Shown: positions 35,038-44,516, counted from the stretch's first letter. The stretch is DNA of 64,000 bases from Crenobacter cavernae (GCF_003355495.1 NZ_CP031337.1:1927001-1991000), one strand, 5' to 3'. The notes: a model not told the origin generated them from the sequence alone. A program made the numbers and translations.

Positions 35038-37278
35038 TTGATTGATATGTCGCAGTTCCACCAGGTGTTTTTCGACGAGGCCGAAGAGCATCTGGCGGCG
35101 ATGGAGTCGCTGCTGTTGGCGGTCGACCTGGCCGCGCCCGACGCCGAAGACCTGAACGCGATCTTCCGCGCCGCGCATTCGATCAAGGGCGGTGCGGCGA
35201 CCTTCGGCTTCGGCGACCTCGCCGACTTCACCCACGTGATGGAAAACCTGCTCGACCGGGTCCGACATGGCCGGCTCGTGCTGACCTCGGCGATGGTCGA
35301 CGTCTGCCTCGAAAGCAAGGACGCGCTCAAGACGCTGTTGATGGCGCACCGCGGTGGCGAGCCGGCCGACGCAGCCTGGGTGGCCGGCCTGCAGCGCAGG
35401 TTGGCCGAGCAGTGCGACGCGAAGGGGAGCGCTGCGGCAAACGAAGCCGGGGTTGTGCCGGCCGTAGGCTCGGCCAAGCTTGCCGATCCCGCGACGGGTG
35501 AAGACGCGCCGCAGGGGGGCGAGAAGCTGCTGGCCGAGACGGTTCATACGCTGTACGTGGAAATCGATACCGCCGCCGGCGTCGACATGGGCGAGCTGCT
35601 TGCCAAGCTCGGCCAACACGGTGCCGTGTCGGTCGCGCGCCAGGGTGAATCGGCCGAGATGCCGTGGGTGCTGGTATTTACGTCGGACCTGTCGGAGGAC
35701 GAGGTGGCCGAGACGCTGGCCTTCGCCGTCGCGCCCGGCCTGTTCCGCGTGCTCGGCGGGAGGGTCGACGAGGCCGGCGGCTTCGGCCTGTTCGTCGATG
35801 GCGCGCCGGCTGAAGTCGACCGGGATGCCGTCGCCGCGAAGCCCGGGATCTGGTTTGAAGAAGACGGTTTCGGTCTGTTCGAACCGTTGCCGGCCACGTT
35901 GGCCGAGCCTTCCGCAGAAGCGGCACAGGCGTATGAGGAGGACGGCTTCGGCCTGTTCGCCGCCGCGGAGCCGGGCGTCACCGTGCCCGAATCCTCTCCC
36001 TCCGCTCTGCCGGCCACACAGGCCGCCGTGCCGCGCGCAGAGCGTAGCGGTGCGGGTGGAGCGGCGGTGGAAAACTCGCTGCGCGTCAGCACCGAAAAGG
36101 TCGATACGCTGCTCAACCTGGTCGGGGAGCTGGTGATCACGCAGTCGATGCTGCAGCAGTACGGCAGCGAACTCGATCCGGTGCTGCACGAGCGGCTGCT
36201 CGACGGCATCGGCCAGCTCGAGCGCAACTCCCGCGAGTTGCAGGAAGCGGTGATGTCGATCCGCATGACGCCGATCACCTCCGTGTTCAACCGTTTCCCG
36301 CGCTTGGTGCGCGACCTGGCGGGCAAGCTCGACAAGCAGATCGAGCTGAAGATGGTCGGCGAGCACACCGAGCTCGACAAGGGCTTCGTCGAAAAGCTGT
36401 CCGACCCGCTGACCCACCTGGTGCGCAACAGCCTCGACCACGGCATCGAGTCGCCCGACGTGCGGCGGGCCAAGGGCAAGTCGCCGGTCGGCCGGCTGAC
36501 GCTCAGGGCCTTCCACCAGGGCGGCAGCATCGTGATCGAGGTCAACGACGACGGCGCCGGGCTCGATCGCGAACGCATCCTTGCCAAGGCGCGCGAGCGA
36601 GGCATGGCGGTCAGCGACAGCATCAGCGACGCCGAGGTGTGGAACTTGATCTTTGAGGCGGGCTTCTCGACCGCGGCCGAGGTGACCGACGTGTCTGGCC
36701 GCGGCGTCGGCATGGATGTGGTGAGGAAGAACATCCACGCGATGGGCGGCCGCATCGAGATCGATTCGCTGCCCGACTACGGCACGACGATGCGCATCCG
36801 CCTGCCGCTGACGCTCGCCATCCTCGACGGCATGTCGGTGCGCGTCGGCGACGAGGTGTACGTGATGCCGCTCGGCTTCGTGCTCGAATCGCTGCAGCCT
36901 GCGCCCGACGAGGTGCGCTCGGTCGCCGGCCGCGGCCGGGTGGTGAACATGCGCGGCGATTTCGTGCCCATCGTGTCGCTGTCGGCCTTCTTCGGCGGCA
37001 TCGCCGGCGCGCGCGCCGAACCGCATGCGGGCATCCTGATCATCGTCGAGAGCGAGGGCATCCGTGCCGCGCTGCTCGTCGACGACCTGGTCGGCCAGCA
37101 GCAGTTCGTCGTAAAGAATCTGGAAACCCATTATCGCAAGGTGACCGGGCTGTCCGGCGCGACCATCCTCGGGGACGGCCAGGTGGCGCTGATCCTCGAC
37201 GTGGCCGCTATCGTCCGCAGCGGCTTGCGCGAGGGCGGCGCCGGCGTGCCGGTGCCGCTCGAGCTTGAATCTAATTAA
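35038..37278 (+). CDS. cheA: Chemotaxis histidine kinase CheA (cluster 2)
   Basis: CheA of about 746 aa. P1 carries the phospho-His at residue 47 (AAHSIKGGAATFGF). A P2-like region (about 165-245) is followed by a linker with three GFGLF repeats (248-252, 277-281, 303-307). P3-P5 follow (NSLDHGIESP, DDGAGL, FSTAAEVTDVSGRGVGMDV, CheW-like end). The TTG at 35038 sits 8 bases after GAAGGGA; ATG at 35047 and TTG at 35032 are alternatives. It lies between cheY and cheW. Confidence 0.94.
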   Translation: MIDMSQFHQVFFDEAEEHLAAMESLLLAVDLAAPDAEDLNAIFRAAHSIKGGAATFGFGDLADFTHVMENLLDRVRHGRLVLTSAMVDVCLESKDALKTLLMAHRGGEPADAAWVAGLQRRLAEQCDAKGSAAANEAGVVPAVGSAKLADPATGEDAPQGGEKLLAETVHTLYVEIDTAAGVDMGELLAKLGQHGAVSVARQGESAEMPWVLVFTSDLSEDEVAETLAFAVAPGLFRVLGGRVDEAGGFGLFVDGAPAEVDRDAVAAKPGIWFEEDGFGLFEPLPATLAEPSAEAAQAYEEDGFGLFAAAEPGVTVPESSPSALPATQAAVPRAERSGAGGAAVENSLRVSTEKVDTLLNLVGELVITQSMLQQYGSELDPVLHERLLDGIGQLERNSRELQEAVMSIRMTPITSVFNRFPRLVRDLAGKLDKQIELKMVGEHTELDKGFVEKLSDPLTHLVRNSLDHGIESPDVRRAKGKSPVGRLTLRAFHQGGSIVIEVNDDGAGLDRERILAKARERGMAVSDSISDAEVWNLIFEAGFSTAAEVTDVSGRGVGMDVVRKNIHAMGGRIEIDSLPDYGTTMRIRLPLTLAILDGMSVRVGDEVYVMPLGFVLESLQPAPDEVRSVAGRGRVVNMRGDFVPIVSLSAFFGGIAGARAEPHAGILIIVESEGIRAALLVDDLVGQQQFVVKNLETHYRKVTGLSGATILGDGQVALILDVAAIVRSGLREGGAGVPVPLELESN

Positions 37279-37287
37279 GGAGGCGAT

Positions 37288-37785
37288 ATGGCATTGGCCG
37301 ACATGCAGGACCACGCCGCCGTCACGGCCGGCAGCCGCGAACTCTTGGTGTTCGCGCTGGGGCGGGAAGAGTACGGCATCGACATTCTGAAGGTGCAGGA
37401 GATCCGCGGCTACGACGCGGTGACGCGTATCGCCGGCGCACCGGACTTCATCAAGGGCGTGGTGAATCTGCGCGGCCACATCGTTCCTATCGTCGATCTG
37501 CGGCTGAAGTTCGCGCTCGGCGACGTCGAGTACAACGCGTTCACCGTGGTGATCATCCTCAACATCTTCGAGCGCACCGTCGGCGTGGTGGTCGATGGCG
37601 TGTCCGACGTGATCCAGCTGGCCGACGACGCGATCCGTCCGGCGCCCGAACTGGGCGCGACGGTCGACACCACTTACATACTCGGCCTGGGAACGTTGGC
37701 CGAGCGCATGGTGATCGTCGTCGATATCGAAAAACTGATGGGTTGCGATGAGATGGCGCTGATCGACGCCAGCGTCGCGGCATGA
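37288..37785 (+). CDS. cheW: Chemotaxis coupling protein CheW
   Basis: CheW (165 aa) links receptors to CheA. Conserved segments are LLVFALGREEYGIDILKVQE, NLRGHIVPIVDLRLKF and VVDGVSDVIQLADD. It follows cheA by 9 bp with AAGGAGG as ribosome binding site and runs into the second mcp region with an ATGA overlap to an upstream alternative start. Normal length. Confidence 0.96.
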   Translation: MALADMQDHAAVTAGSRELLVFALGREEYGIDILKVQEIRGYDAVTRIAGAPDFIKGVVNLRGHIVPIVDLRLKFALGDVEYNAFTVVIILNIFERTVGVVVDGVSDVIQLADDAIRPAPELGATVDTTYILGLGTLAERMVIVVDIEKLMGCDEMALIDASVAA

Positions 37786-37808
37786 AGTCAACAGGGGAGG
37801 GGGAAGCG

Positions 37809-40175
37809 ATGGCAAACATGAAGGTCAAACACCGCCTGATACTCGGATTCGGGCTGGTGGGCGCGTTGATGGTGGTGGCGATCCTGGTCGCCATCTTCCA
37901 GATCAGGACGTTGCAGAACGGGCTCGAAGGGGTCGCCAAGGTGCAGATTCCGCGCGCGTCCGAGGCCAACAAGGTGATAGACGGCGTCAACCTGACCGCG
38001 CGCGCGGTCCGCACTATCCTGCTGACCGAAGATGCCGCTCTGATCGCCGGCCAGCAGAAGCAGATCGATGACGGCGAAAGTACGATAAACAAGGCGATGG
38101 CCGCCCTGAAGCAGGTGCCGGCCGACGCCAAGGGCCAAGAACTGCAGTCGGCCGTCGTGGAAGCCGACCGGGCCTTCCATTCGCAGGTGGCAACTTTCCG
38201 CCAGTTGCTTCAAAGCAACGACCGTGTCGGCGCGCGCGACCTGCTGTTCAGCTCCATGCGCGAAGTGCAGAAGAACTATATGTTGGCGATCAACGCGCTG
38301 ATCGAACATGAGGAAGGCCTCGCCAAGAGCAACGCGGCGGCCGCGGTCGACAGCGCCGCGGCGGGCATCCGGCTGCTGATCGGCCTCCTCGCCGGGGCGG
38401 TGGTCGCCGCCACGATCGCCGCCTGGCTGATCGCCCGCAGCCTGTTGCGCGAGCTCGGCGGCGAGCCGGCCGACGCGGCCAAGCTGATGCAGGAGCTCGC
38501 ATCCGGCGAGGTCTCGACCGAGCTGAAGGTGAGGGCCGGCGACACGACCAGCCTGTTCGCGCATATGGATCATGCCGCCCGGCGCGCGGTGGAAAACATC
38601 CGTATCCGCAACGCGCTGGACGCGGCCGCGACCAACGTAATGATCGCCGATGCGAACGCCCAGATCGTCTATGTGAACAAGGCGGTACAGGCGATGTTGG
38701 CCGAGGCCGAGTCCGACATCCGCAAGGATCTGCCGCAGTTTTCGGTGCGTGACGTGTTGGGCAGCAGCATCGACGTGTTCCACAAGAACCCGTCACACCA
38801 GCGACGGCTGCTCGAGGGGCTGCGCGATACTCACCGTGCCAACATCAAGGTCGGGGGCCGCTCCTTTACCCTGACGCTGATACCGATTTTCGGGCGCAGC
38901 GGCAAGGTCCTCGGCACCGTGGTCGAGTGGCAGGACCGCACCGCCGAAATCGAGGTCGAGCACGAGGTGGAAACCATTGTGCGCGCCGCAGCCAACGGCG
39001 ACTTCGGCAAGCGTATCGGCCTGGAAGGCAAGACCGGCTTCTTCAAACTCCTCGGCGAGAGCGTGAACAGGTTGCTCGACGTGACGAGCCGCGGCCTCGA
39101 CGACGTCGCGCAGGTGCTCGGCAGTCTCGCGCAGGGCGACCTGACGCGCACTATCTCCAACGACTACGACGGCCTGTTCGGCCAGCTCAAGCAGGACAGC
39201 AATGCCACCGTCGAACGGCTGCGCGACATCGTGCGCAACATCAAGGAGTCGACCGACGCGATCAACACCGCCGCGCGCGAGATCGCATCGGGCAACGCCA
39301 ACTTGTCGAGCCGCACCGAGCAGCAGGCGGCCAGCCTCGAGGAAACCGCTTCGAGCATGGAAGAGATCACCGGCACGGTGAAACAGAACGCCGAGAACGC
39401 GAAGAAGGCCAACCAGCTGGCGATCGGCGCGTCGGACATCGCCAGCCGCGGCGGCGAGGTCGTCGGCGAGGTGGTGTCGACGATGAACGAGATCAACGCC
39501 AGCGCGAAGAAGATCGTCGACATCATCAGCGTGATCGACGGCATCGCGTTCCAGACCAACATCCTTGCGCTGAATGCTGCAGTGGAGGCGGCGCGTGCCG
39601 GCGAACAGGGACGCGGCTTCGCCGTGGTCGCCAGCGAAGTGCGTAACCTCGCGCAGCGCTCGGCGGCGGCGGCCAAGGAGATCAAGTCGCTGATCGGCGA
39701 CTCGGTCGACAAGGTCGAGTCGGGCACGCGCCTGGTCGACGACGCCGGCCACACGATGGAAGAGATCGTCGGCTCGATCCGCCGCGTGACCGACATCATG
39801 AGCGAGATCTCGGCCGCGTCGACCGAGCAGAGCGCCGGCATCGAGCAGGTGAACCTCACCGTCAGCCAGATGGACGAGAACACGCAAAAGAACGCGGCAC
39901 TGGTCGAACAGGCTGCCGCCGCCGCCGAATCGCTCGAGGAACAGGCGCACAACCTCGCCGACGCGGTGGCGATCTTCCGGCTGGAAGAGGGCGGCAGCGT
40001 GCGTCGCGCCGCGCAGCCGGGCGCGGCAAGGCTCGCACCAGGCCAGCCCGGCCGCCATCTGCCGCAATCCCATGCGCTCGGTCACGGTCCGGCACGCCAG
40101 CATGCGCCGAAGCCGGCGGTGCTCGGCAAGCTGAACGGCCACGGCCAGCAGGAAGGCGAATGGGAAGAGTTCTGA
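37809..40175 (+). CDS. Methyl-accepting chemotaxis protein with PAS domain and CheR-tether tail
   Basis: A 788-aa receptor. It has a first span (about 11-32), a periplasmic four-helix-bundle (4HB_MCP-like) domain, a second span (about 190-212), then a cytoplasmic PAS domain (about 265-375, NVMIADANAQIVYVNKAV), HAMP-like segment and signalling hairpin with NAAVEAARAGEQGRGFAVVA. After a flexible linker it ends EGEWEEF; the last five residues match the WxxF pentapeptide that tethers CheR/CheB in enterobacterial receptors. cheR follows by 13 bp. The ATG at 37809 follows GGGGAGGGGGAAG. Confidence 0.94.
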   Translation: MANMKVKHRLILGFGLVGALMVVAILVAIFQIRTLQNGLEGVAKVQIPRASEANKVIDGVNLTARAVRTILLTEDAALIAGQQKQIDDGESTINKAMAALKQVPADAKGQELQSAVVEADRAFHSQVATFRQLLQSNDRVGARDLLFSSMREVQKNYMLAINALIEHEEGLAKSNAAAAVDSAAAGIRLLIGLLAGAVVAATIAAWLIARSLLRELGGEPADAAKLMQELASGEVSTELKVRAGDTTSLFAHMDHAARRAVENIRIRNALDAAATNVMIADANAQIVYVNKAVQAMLAEAESDIRKDLPQFSVRDVLGSSIDVFHKNPSHQRRLLEGLRDTHRANIKVGGRSFTLTLIPIFGRSGKVLGTVVEWQDRTAEIEVEHEVETIVRAAANGDFGKRIGLEGKTGFFKLLGESVNRLLDVTSRGLDDVAQVLGSLAQGDLTRTISNDYDGLFGQLKQDSNATVERLRDIVRNIKESTDAINTAAREIASGNANLSSRTEQQAASLEETASSMEEITGTVKQNAENAKKANQLAIGASDIASRGGEVVGEVVSTMNEINASAKKIVDIISVIDGIAFQTNILALNAAVEAARAGEQGRGFAVVASEVRNLAQRSAAAAKEIKSLIGDSVDKVESGTRLVDDAGHTMEEIVGSIRRVTDIMSEISAASTEQSAGIEQVNLTVSQMDENTQKNAALVEQAAAAAESLEEQAHNLADAVAIFRLEEGGSVRRAAQPGAARLAPGQPGRHLPQSHALGHGPARQHAPKPAVLGKLNGHGQQEGEWEEF

Positions 40176-40188
40176 GCGGGAGCCGAGA

Positions 40189-41040
40189 GTGAGCGATGCC
40201 GACAGCGTGGTACTCGAGCGCGACCTGAAGTTCACGCACGCCGACTTTCGTCGCGTGCGTGAACTGGCCTACCAGCACGCCGGGATCGTGCTGAACGAAG
40301 CGAAGAACCATATGGTGTACGCCAGGCTCGCCAAACGCCTGCGTACGCTCGGGCTGTCCCGCTTCAGCGACTACCTCGACGATCTTGCCGCGGCGCCGCA
40401 AAGCGCCGAATGGCAGGTCTTCGTCAACGCGCTGACGACCAACCTGACCGCCTTCTTCCGCGAACCGCACCACTTCGACATGTTGGCTGAGCACGCCGCG
40501 CGCCACGCGCGGCTCGGCCAACCTTACCGCGTATGGAGTGCGGCGAGTTCGAGCGGCGAAGAGGCGTATTCGGCGGCGATGGTGCTCACTGAAACGTTGG
40601 CCGAGCACCGACACGAGGTGTGGGCGTCGGACATTGATACGCAGATGCTCGAGACCGCTGCGCGCGGCGTCTACCCGCTGGACAGGATCGACGCGCTGCC
40701 GCCGACACGCCGGCAGCGTTTCTTCATGAAGGGCGTCGGACGCCAGCAGGGCCTGGCGCGCATCAAGCGCGAACTCGCCGCGCTGGTGCACTTCTTCCAG
40801 ATCAACCTCGTCGCCGCCGACTGGCCCGCGATGGGGCGCTACGACGCGATCTTCTGCCGCAACGTGATGATCTATTTCGACAAACCGACGCAGGCTGCCA
40901 TCCTCGAGCGGCTGGCCGCGCACCTGGCACCGGACGGGCTGTTGTTCCTCGGGCATTCGGAAAACATCCAGCACCTGACGCAGGCGTTCGTGCCGGTGGG
41001 ACGCACCAGCTACCGCCTCGCCGGGCCCACCGGAAACTGA
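40189..41040 (+). CDS. cheR: Receptor methyltransferase CheR
   Basis: CheR (283 aa) methylates receptor glutamates using S-adenosylmethionine. The N-terminal helical domain (LTTNLTAFFREPHHF) and SAM site (VWSAASSSGEEAYSAAM) are clear. The segment FFMKGVGRQQGLARIKREL resembles the Gly-containing beta-loop of pentapeptide-dependent CheR proteins, matching the EWEEF tail of the receptor upstream. It starts with GTG at 40189, preceded by GGGAG, and is followed by cheB after 8 bp. Confidence 0.95.
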   Translation: MSDADSVVLERDLKFTHADFRRVRELAYQHAGIVLNEAKNHMVYARLAKRLRTLGLSRFSDYLDDLAAAPQSAEWQVFVNALTTNLTAFFREPHHFDMLAEHAARHARLGQPYRVWSAASSSGEEAYSAAMVLTETLAEHRHEVWASDIDTQMLETAARGVYPLDRIDALPPTRRQRFFMKGVGRQQGLARIKRELAALVHFFQINLVAADWPAMGRYDAIFCRNVMIYFDKPTQAAILERLAAHLAPDGLLFLGHSENIQHLTQAFVPVGRTSYRLAGPTGN

Positions 41041-41048
41041 AAACGACG

Positions 41049-42104
41049 ATGGCCAATGTGATACGCGTGGTGGTAGTCGACGATTCGGCGCTGATCCGCA
41101 GCCTCTTGACCGTCATCATCGACGCCGACCCCGGCATGAAGGTCGTCGCGACCGCGGCCGACCCGCTGATCGCGCGCGAGCGCATCCGCGAAACGAGCCC
41201 GGACGTGATCACGCTCGACGTCGAGATGCCGCGCATGGACGGCCTCGAGTTCCTGCGCCGCCTGATGCGGCTCAAGCCGACACCGGTGTTGATGATCTCG
41301 TCGCTGACGCAGAGCGGTTCAGACACCACTTTCAAGGCGCTGGAGTTCGGCGCGGTCGACTTCCTCGCCAAGCCGACGGTCGACATCGCGCGTGCGATGA
41401 ACGATTACGCCGACGAGATCCGCGACAAGATCCGTGCGGTGGCGGCGGCCCGCCTCGCCGAACCGCGCCGCTTCGCGCCGCGCACGCCGCCGGCCGTGTC
41501 CGTGAATAGCGGGGCCTTGCGCCAGGATCGCCTGATCTGCATCGGCGCGTCGACCGGCGGCACCGAGGCCTTGAAGGCGCTGCTCGAGGCCCTGCCGGCC
41601 GGTATGCCGCCGATCCTGGTCGTCCAGCACATGCCCGAAGGCTTTACCCACAGCTTCGCGCAGCGGCTCGACGGCGCCTGTACGCTTGCCGTCAAGGAGG
41701 CCGAGGACGGCGAGCCGCTGCGTGGCGGCACCGTCTACATCGCGCCGGGGCATTCGCACCTGCGCGTCAAAAAGCTCGCGTCGGGCCTCGTCACCGCGCT
41801 CGAGCGGACCGAGCCGGTCAACCGCCATCGGCCCGCGGTCGACGTGCTGTTCCGCTCGGCAGCCGAGCTGCCGCCGGGGCGCGTACTCGGCGTGATCCTG
41901 ACCGGCATGGGACGCGACGGCGCGCAGGGCATGCGCTGCCTGAAGGAGGCCGGCGCATACAACCTTGCGCAGGACGAGGCAAGTTGCGTGGTGTACGGCA
42001 TGCCGAAGGAAGCGGTCGCCGCCGGCGGTGTCGACGAGATCCTGCCGCTCGAGCGCATCGCGCCGCGCCTGGTCGATTGCCTGCGCGTTTCGCGCGGCAC
42101 TTGA
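41049..42104 (+). CDS. cheB: Receptor methylesterase CheB
   Basis: CheB (351 aa) demethylates and deamidates receptors. The receiver domain has the phospho-Asp in ITLDVEMPRMDGLEF. The methylesterase domain has the catalytic Ser in GASTGGTEA, His in VQHMPEGFT and Asp in GMGRDGAQGM. It lies between cheR and cheD with the usual length. Confidence 0.96.
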   Translation: MANVIRVVVVDDSALIRSLLTVIIDADPGMKVVATAADPLIARERIRETSPDVITLDVEMPRMDGLEFLRRLMRLKPTPVLMISSLTQSGSDTTFKALEFGAVDFLAKPTVDIARAMNDYADEIRDKIRAVAAARLAEPRRFAPRTPPAVSVNSGALRQDRLICIGASTGGTEALKALLEALPAGMPPILVVQHMPEGFTHSFAQRLDGACTLAVKEAEDGEPLRGGTVYIAPGHSHLRVKKLASGLVTALERTEPVNRHRPAVDVLFRSAAELPPGRVLGVILTGMGRDGAQGMRCLKEAGAYNLAQDEASCVVYGMPKEAVAAGGVDEILPLERIAPRLVDCLRVSRGT

Positions 42105-42115
42105 AGGGGCTTGCA

Positions 42116-42715
42116 ATGAGCGCGCTTTCGGCTGGCCACCCCTATTTCGAACGTCACTTCCAGCGCCAGGCGGTCAAGCTTCTGCCCGGGGAGTATCTGG
42201 CGACGCGTCCCGGCGTGCTGTTGGTGACGGTGCTCGGTTCCTGCGTCGCGGCGTGCCTGCGCGACCCGGTGTCCGGCGTGTCAGGCATGAACCACTTCAT
42301 GCTGCCCGACACCTCGGGACGCGAAGGCAATGCACTGATGTTGGCGCGCTTCGGCGTGCACGCGATGGCGTTGCTGATCAACGACATGCTCAAGCTCGGC
42401 GCCGAGCGGCAGCGGATCGAGGCCAAGGTGTTCGGCGCCGGTGCGGTGCTCGAAGGGATGGACAAGTTGAACGTCGGCGAACTCAACGCCCGTTTCGTGT
42501 GCGACTATCTCGCGCGCGAGCAGATCCCCGTTGTCGCCGAGGATCTCTTGGGCGACAGCGCGCGCAAGGTCTACTTCTTCTCGAGCAACGGCAAGGTGAT
42601 GGTCAAGCGCATCCTGCCGGACAAGCTGCCCGGCGTGGTGGCCGAAGAGGTGCGCTATCACCGTACGCTCGGCGGCGGAGACGCGGGAGGGGAAGTGGAG
42701 CTGTTCGTCGTCTAG
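42116..42715 (+). CDS. cheD: Receptor glutamine deamidase CheD
   Basis: CheD (199 aa) deamidates receptor glutamines. The active-site Cys is in LGSCVAACLRD and the His in GMNHFMLPD, as in the family. The ATG at 42116 follows AAGGGG; the longer open frame upstream lies within cheB. It is the last gene of the second chemotaxis cluster. About 150 bp follow before the convergent ferredoxin gene; only a weak G/C stem is seen there. Confidence 0.95.
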   Translation: MSALSAGHPYFERHFQRQAVKLLPGEYLATRPGVLLVTVLGSCVAACLRDPVSGVSGMNHFMLPDTSGREGNALMLARFGVHAMALLINDMLKLGAERQRIEAKVFGAGAVLEGMDKLNVGELNARFVCDYLAREQIPVVAEDLLGDSARKVYFFSSNGKVMVKRILPDKLPGVVAEEVRYHRTLGGGDAGGEVELFVV

Positions 42716-42864
42716 CCCCGGCTGGGAAGAGGCCTCCGGGGCGAGATTCCGCGGTCGGGGCCGCGAGTGGCGGCTTAGGCGGCGGGACGCCGCGCAGCGC
42801 CGGCCGGCGTCGGCCCTATGTCCTCGCGCGAAGCGCGATCACCGATGGTGACCGCCGGAACGAA

Positions 42865-43194
42865 TCAAGCATCCTTTTCCAGGTATTGCAGCTTGTCTTT
42901 CACCGAGATCCAGTCTTCGTGATCGGGCAGCGGGTCTTTCCGCGTCACGATCACCGGCCAGATCTTGGCGAGGTCGGCGTTCAGCGCGATGAACGCCTGT
43001 TGGTCGGCCGGCACGTCTTCCTCGGCGAAAATCGCCTCGGCCGGGCATTCGGCGACGCACAGCGTGCAGTCGATGCACTCGTCCGGGTGGATCACCAGGA
43101 AGTTCGGCCCCTCATAGAAGCAGTCCACCGGGCAGACCTCGACGCAATCGGTGTATTTGCACTTGATGCAGGCTTCGGTTACAACGTAGGCCAT
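42865..43194 (-). CDS. fdxA: 7Fe-type ferredoxin FdxA
   Basis: A 109-aa ferredoxin with one 3Fe-4S and one 4Fe-4S cluster. The N-terminus AYVVTEACIKCKYTDCVEVC and ECIDCTLCVAECPAEAI contain the cluster cysteines in the FdxA pattern. The C-terminal helix (LNADLAKIWPVI) is typical. The ATG at 43194 is chosen since the domain starts there and AGGACAGA precedes it; the longer open frame adds 13 unlikely residues. It donates electrons to unknown partners. It diverges from gluQ. Confidence 0.95.
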   Translation of the reverse strand: MAYVVTEACIKCKYTDCVEVCPVDCFYEGPNFLVIHPDECIDCTLCVAECPAEAIFAEEDVPADQQAFIALNADLAKIWPVIVTRKDPLPDHEDWISVKDKLQYLEKDA

Positions 43195-43263
43195 TGCTTC
43201 TGTCCTCTTTACTTTCAGAATGATCGACGCCACTGCTCGGCATTCTAGCCAAGCTTCTCTCGT

Positions 43264-44181
43264 ATGTTCTTCAGTCTAGACAAGGCATCTTGTCCCGCCC
43301 ATCGCTACCGCGGCCGTTTCGCCCCCAGCCCGACCGGGCTGTTGCACGCCGGATCGCTGACCACCGCCGTCGGCAGCTACCTCGAGGCGCGCGGGCGCGG
43401 CGGCGAGTGGCTGCTCAGGATGGAGGATCTCGACCCGCCGCGCGAGACGCCCGGCGCGGCAGCGTCCATCCTGCATACGCTGGAGGCGTTCGGTTTCGAG
43501 TGGGACGGCGAAGTTGAATACCAGAGCCGCCGTCATCATTACTACCGCGATGCGCTCGATGCGCTCATTGCCGCGGGCAGCGCCTACCCTTGCGCCTGCA
43601 CGCGCAAGCAGCTGGCCGAAATCGCCCGGCGAGGTGTCGAGGGTTTCGTCTATGCCGGCACCTGCCGGCCCGGCCTGCCGGCGGGCGGCAAGGCGCGCGC
43701 CTGGCGGCTGAGGGTGCCCTGCGGCGAGGTCGCTTTCACGGATGCCTTGCAGGGCGAGATCCGCCAGGACGTCGCGAGCGACGTCGGCGACTTCGTGCTG
43801 CTGCGCGCCGACGGTTTCTGGGCCTACCAGCTTGCGGTCGTCGTCGACGATGCGTTGCAGGGCGTCACCCACGTGGTGCGCGGCGCCGATTTGCTGGTGT
43901 CGACGCCGCGCCAGATCGTGCTGCAGCGCACACTCGATGTGCCTACGCCCGCCTACTGCCACCTGCCGGTGATGGTCAACGCCGCCGGCGAGAAGCTCTC
44001 GAAGCAGACGCTCGCGCCGGCGATAACCGCGGACCACGCCGCCGCCGAATTGCGCCAGGCGCTCGCCCGCCTCAAGCACGCGCCGCCCGCCGGCTGCGCA
44101 ACGTTGGCCGAGCTCTGGGACTGGGCGCGCGCGAACTGGGACCTGGCGCGCGTCGGCGCCGGGCCGGTGACCGTTGCCTGA
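43264..44181 (+). CDS. gluQ: Glutamyl-Q tRNA(Asp) synthetase
   Basis: GluQRS (305 aa) attaches glutamate to queuosine in tRNA(Asp). It is a truncated class I synthetase without the anticodon-binding domain. The HIGH-like motif is GRFAPSPTGLLHAGSL and the KMSKS-like motif is GEKLSKQTL; the zinc site cysteines are in YPCACTRKQ and the later TCRPG. Length is normal. One TTGGCCGAG word lies near the C-terminus, read TLAEL. Confidence 0.95.
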   Translation: MFFSLDKASCPAHRYRGRFAPSPTGLLHAGSLTTAVGSYLEARGRGGEWLLRMEDLDPPRETPGAAASILHTLEAFGFEWDGEVEYQSRRHHYYRDALDALIAAGSAYPCACTRKQLAEIARRGVEGFVYAGTCRPGLPAGGKARAWRLRVPCGEVAFTDALQGEIRQDVASDVGDFVLLRADGFWAYQLAVVVDDALQGVTHVVRGADLLVSTPRQIVLQRTLDVPTPAYCHLPVMVNAAGEKLSKQTLAPAITADHAAAELRQALARLKHAPPAGCATLAELWDWARANWDLARVGAGPVTVA

Positions 44182-44316
44182 AGGTCCGAAGCCTTGGCCA
44201 AGGTCGGGACTTAAGGTTCCCCCTCTAGGGCTTACCCTTGGAAAGGCTCGCCGCTGGTTTTCCAGCCTTGCCAAGCGTCGCGGCCGCCGTCGATAATCGC
44301 AGCATCATGCAGGAGA

Positions 44317-44516
44317 GAGCAGCGGTCTTCCCCAGACTCCCGCTGCCGCCGAAGGCGCAAGCGCACCCGCAATCGCTCAGGCAAAAGGACTGCATGTGTC
44401 GGGCAGGCGTCGCTTGCCCATCAACTCTGGAGAGCGGCGCTTCGAGCGCCCACCGAAGGGGCTAACGGCACCGTTATAAACGGTCCGGAAAATCTCAGGT
44501 GACGGGACAGAGGGGT
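44317..44516 (+). ncRNA. Tandem glycine riboswitch
   Basis: Two glycine aptamers lie before gcvT. The first spans about 44317-44400, with GGAGAGAGCAG, GCCGAAGGCGCAAG and CGCTCAGGCAAAAGGACTG. The second spans about 44423-44516, with CTCTGGAGAGCGG, CCACCGAAGGGGC and AATCTCAGGTGACGGGACAG. The CGAAGG and CTCAGG...GGAC elements are the conserved core. Glycine binding is expected to switch on the gcv genes. The gap between gluQ and gcvT (370 bp) is mostly this element. Confidence 0.92.

Noticed and set aside
34468..37815. Very long minus-strand open frame (1115 codons) opposite cheA-cheW
   Set aside because: It is antisense to cheY, cheA and cheW, whose protein families are unmistakable; high GC produces long shadow frames, and the translation has no recognisable domain.
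42716..42864. Possible terminator after cheD (CCCCGG ... CCGGGG)
   Set aside because: Short 6-bp stem with a long loop and no T run; not enough to call.
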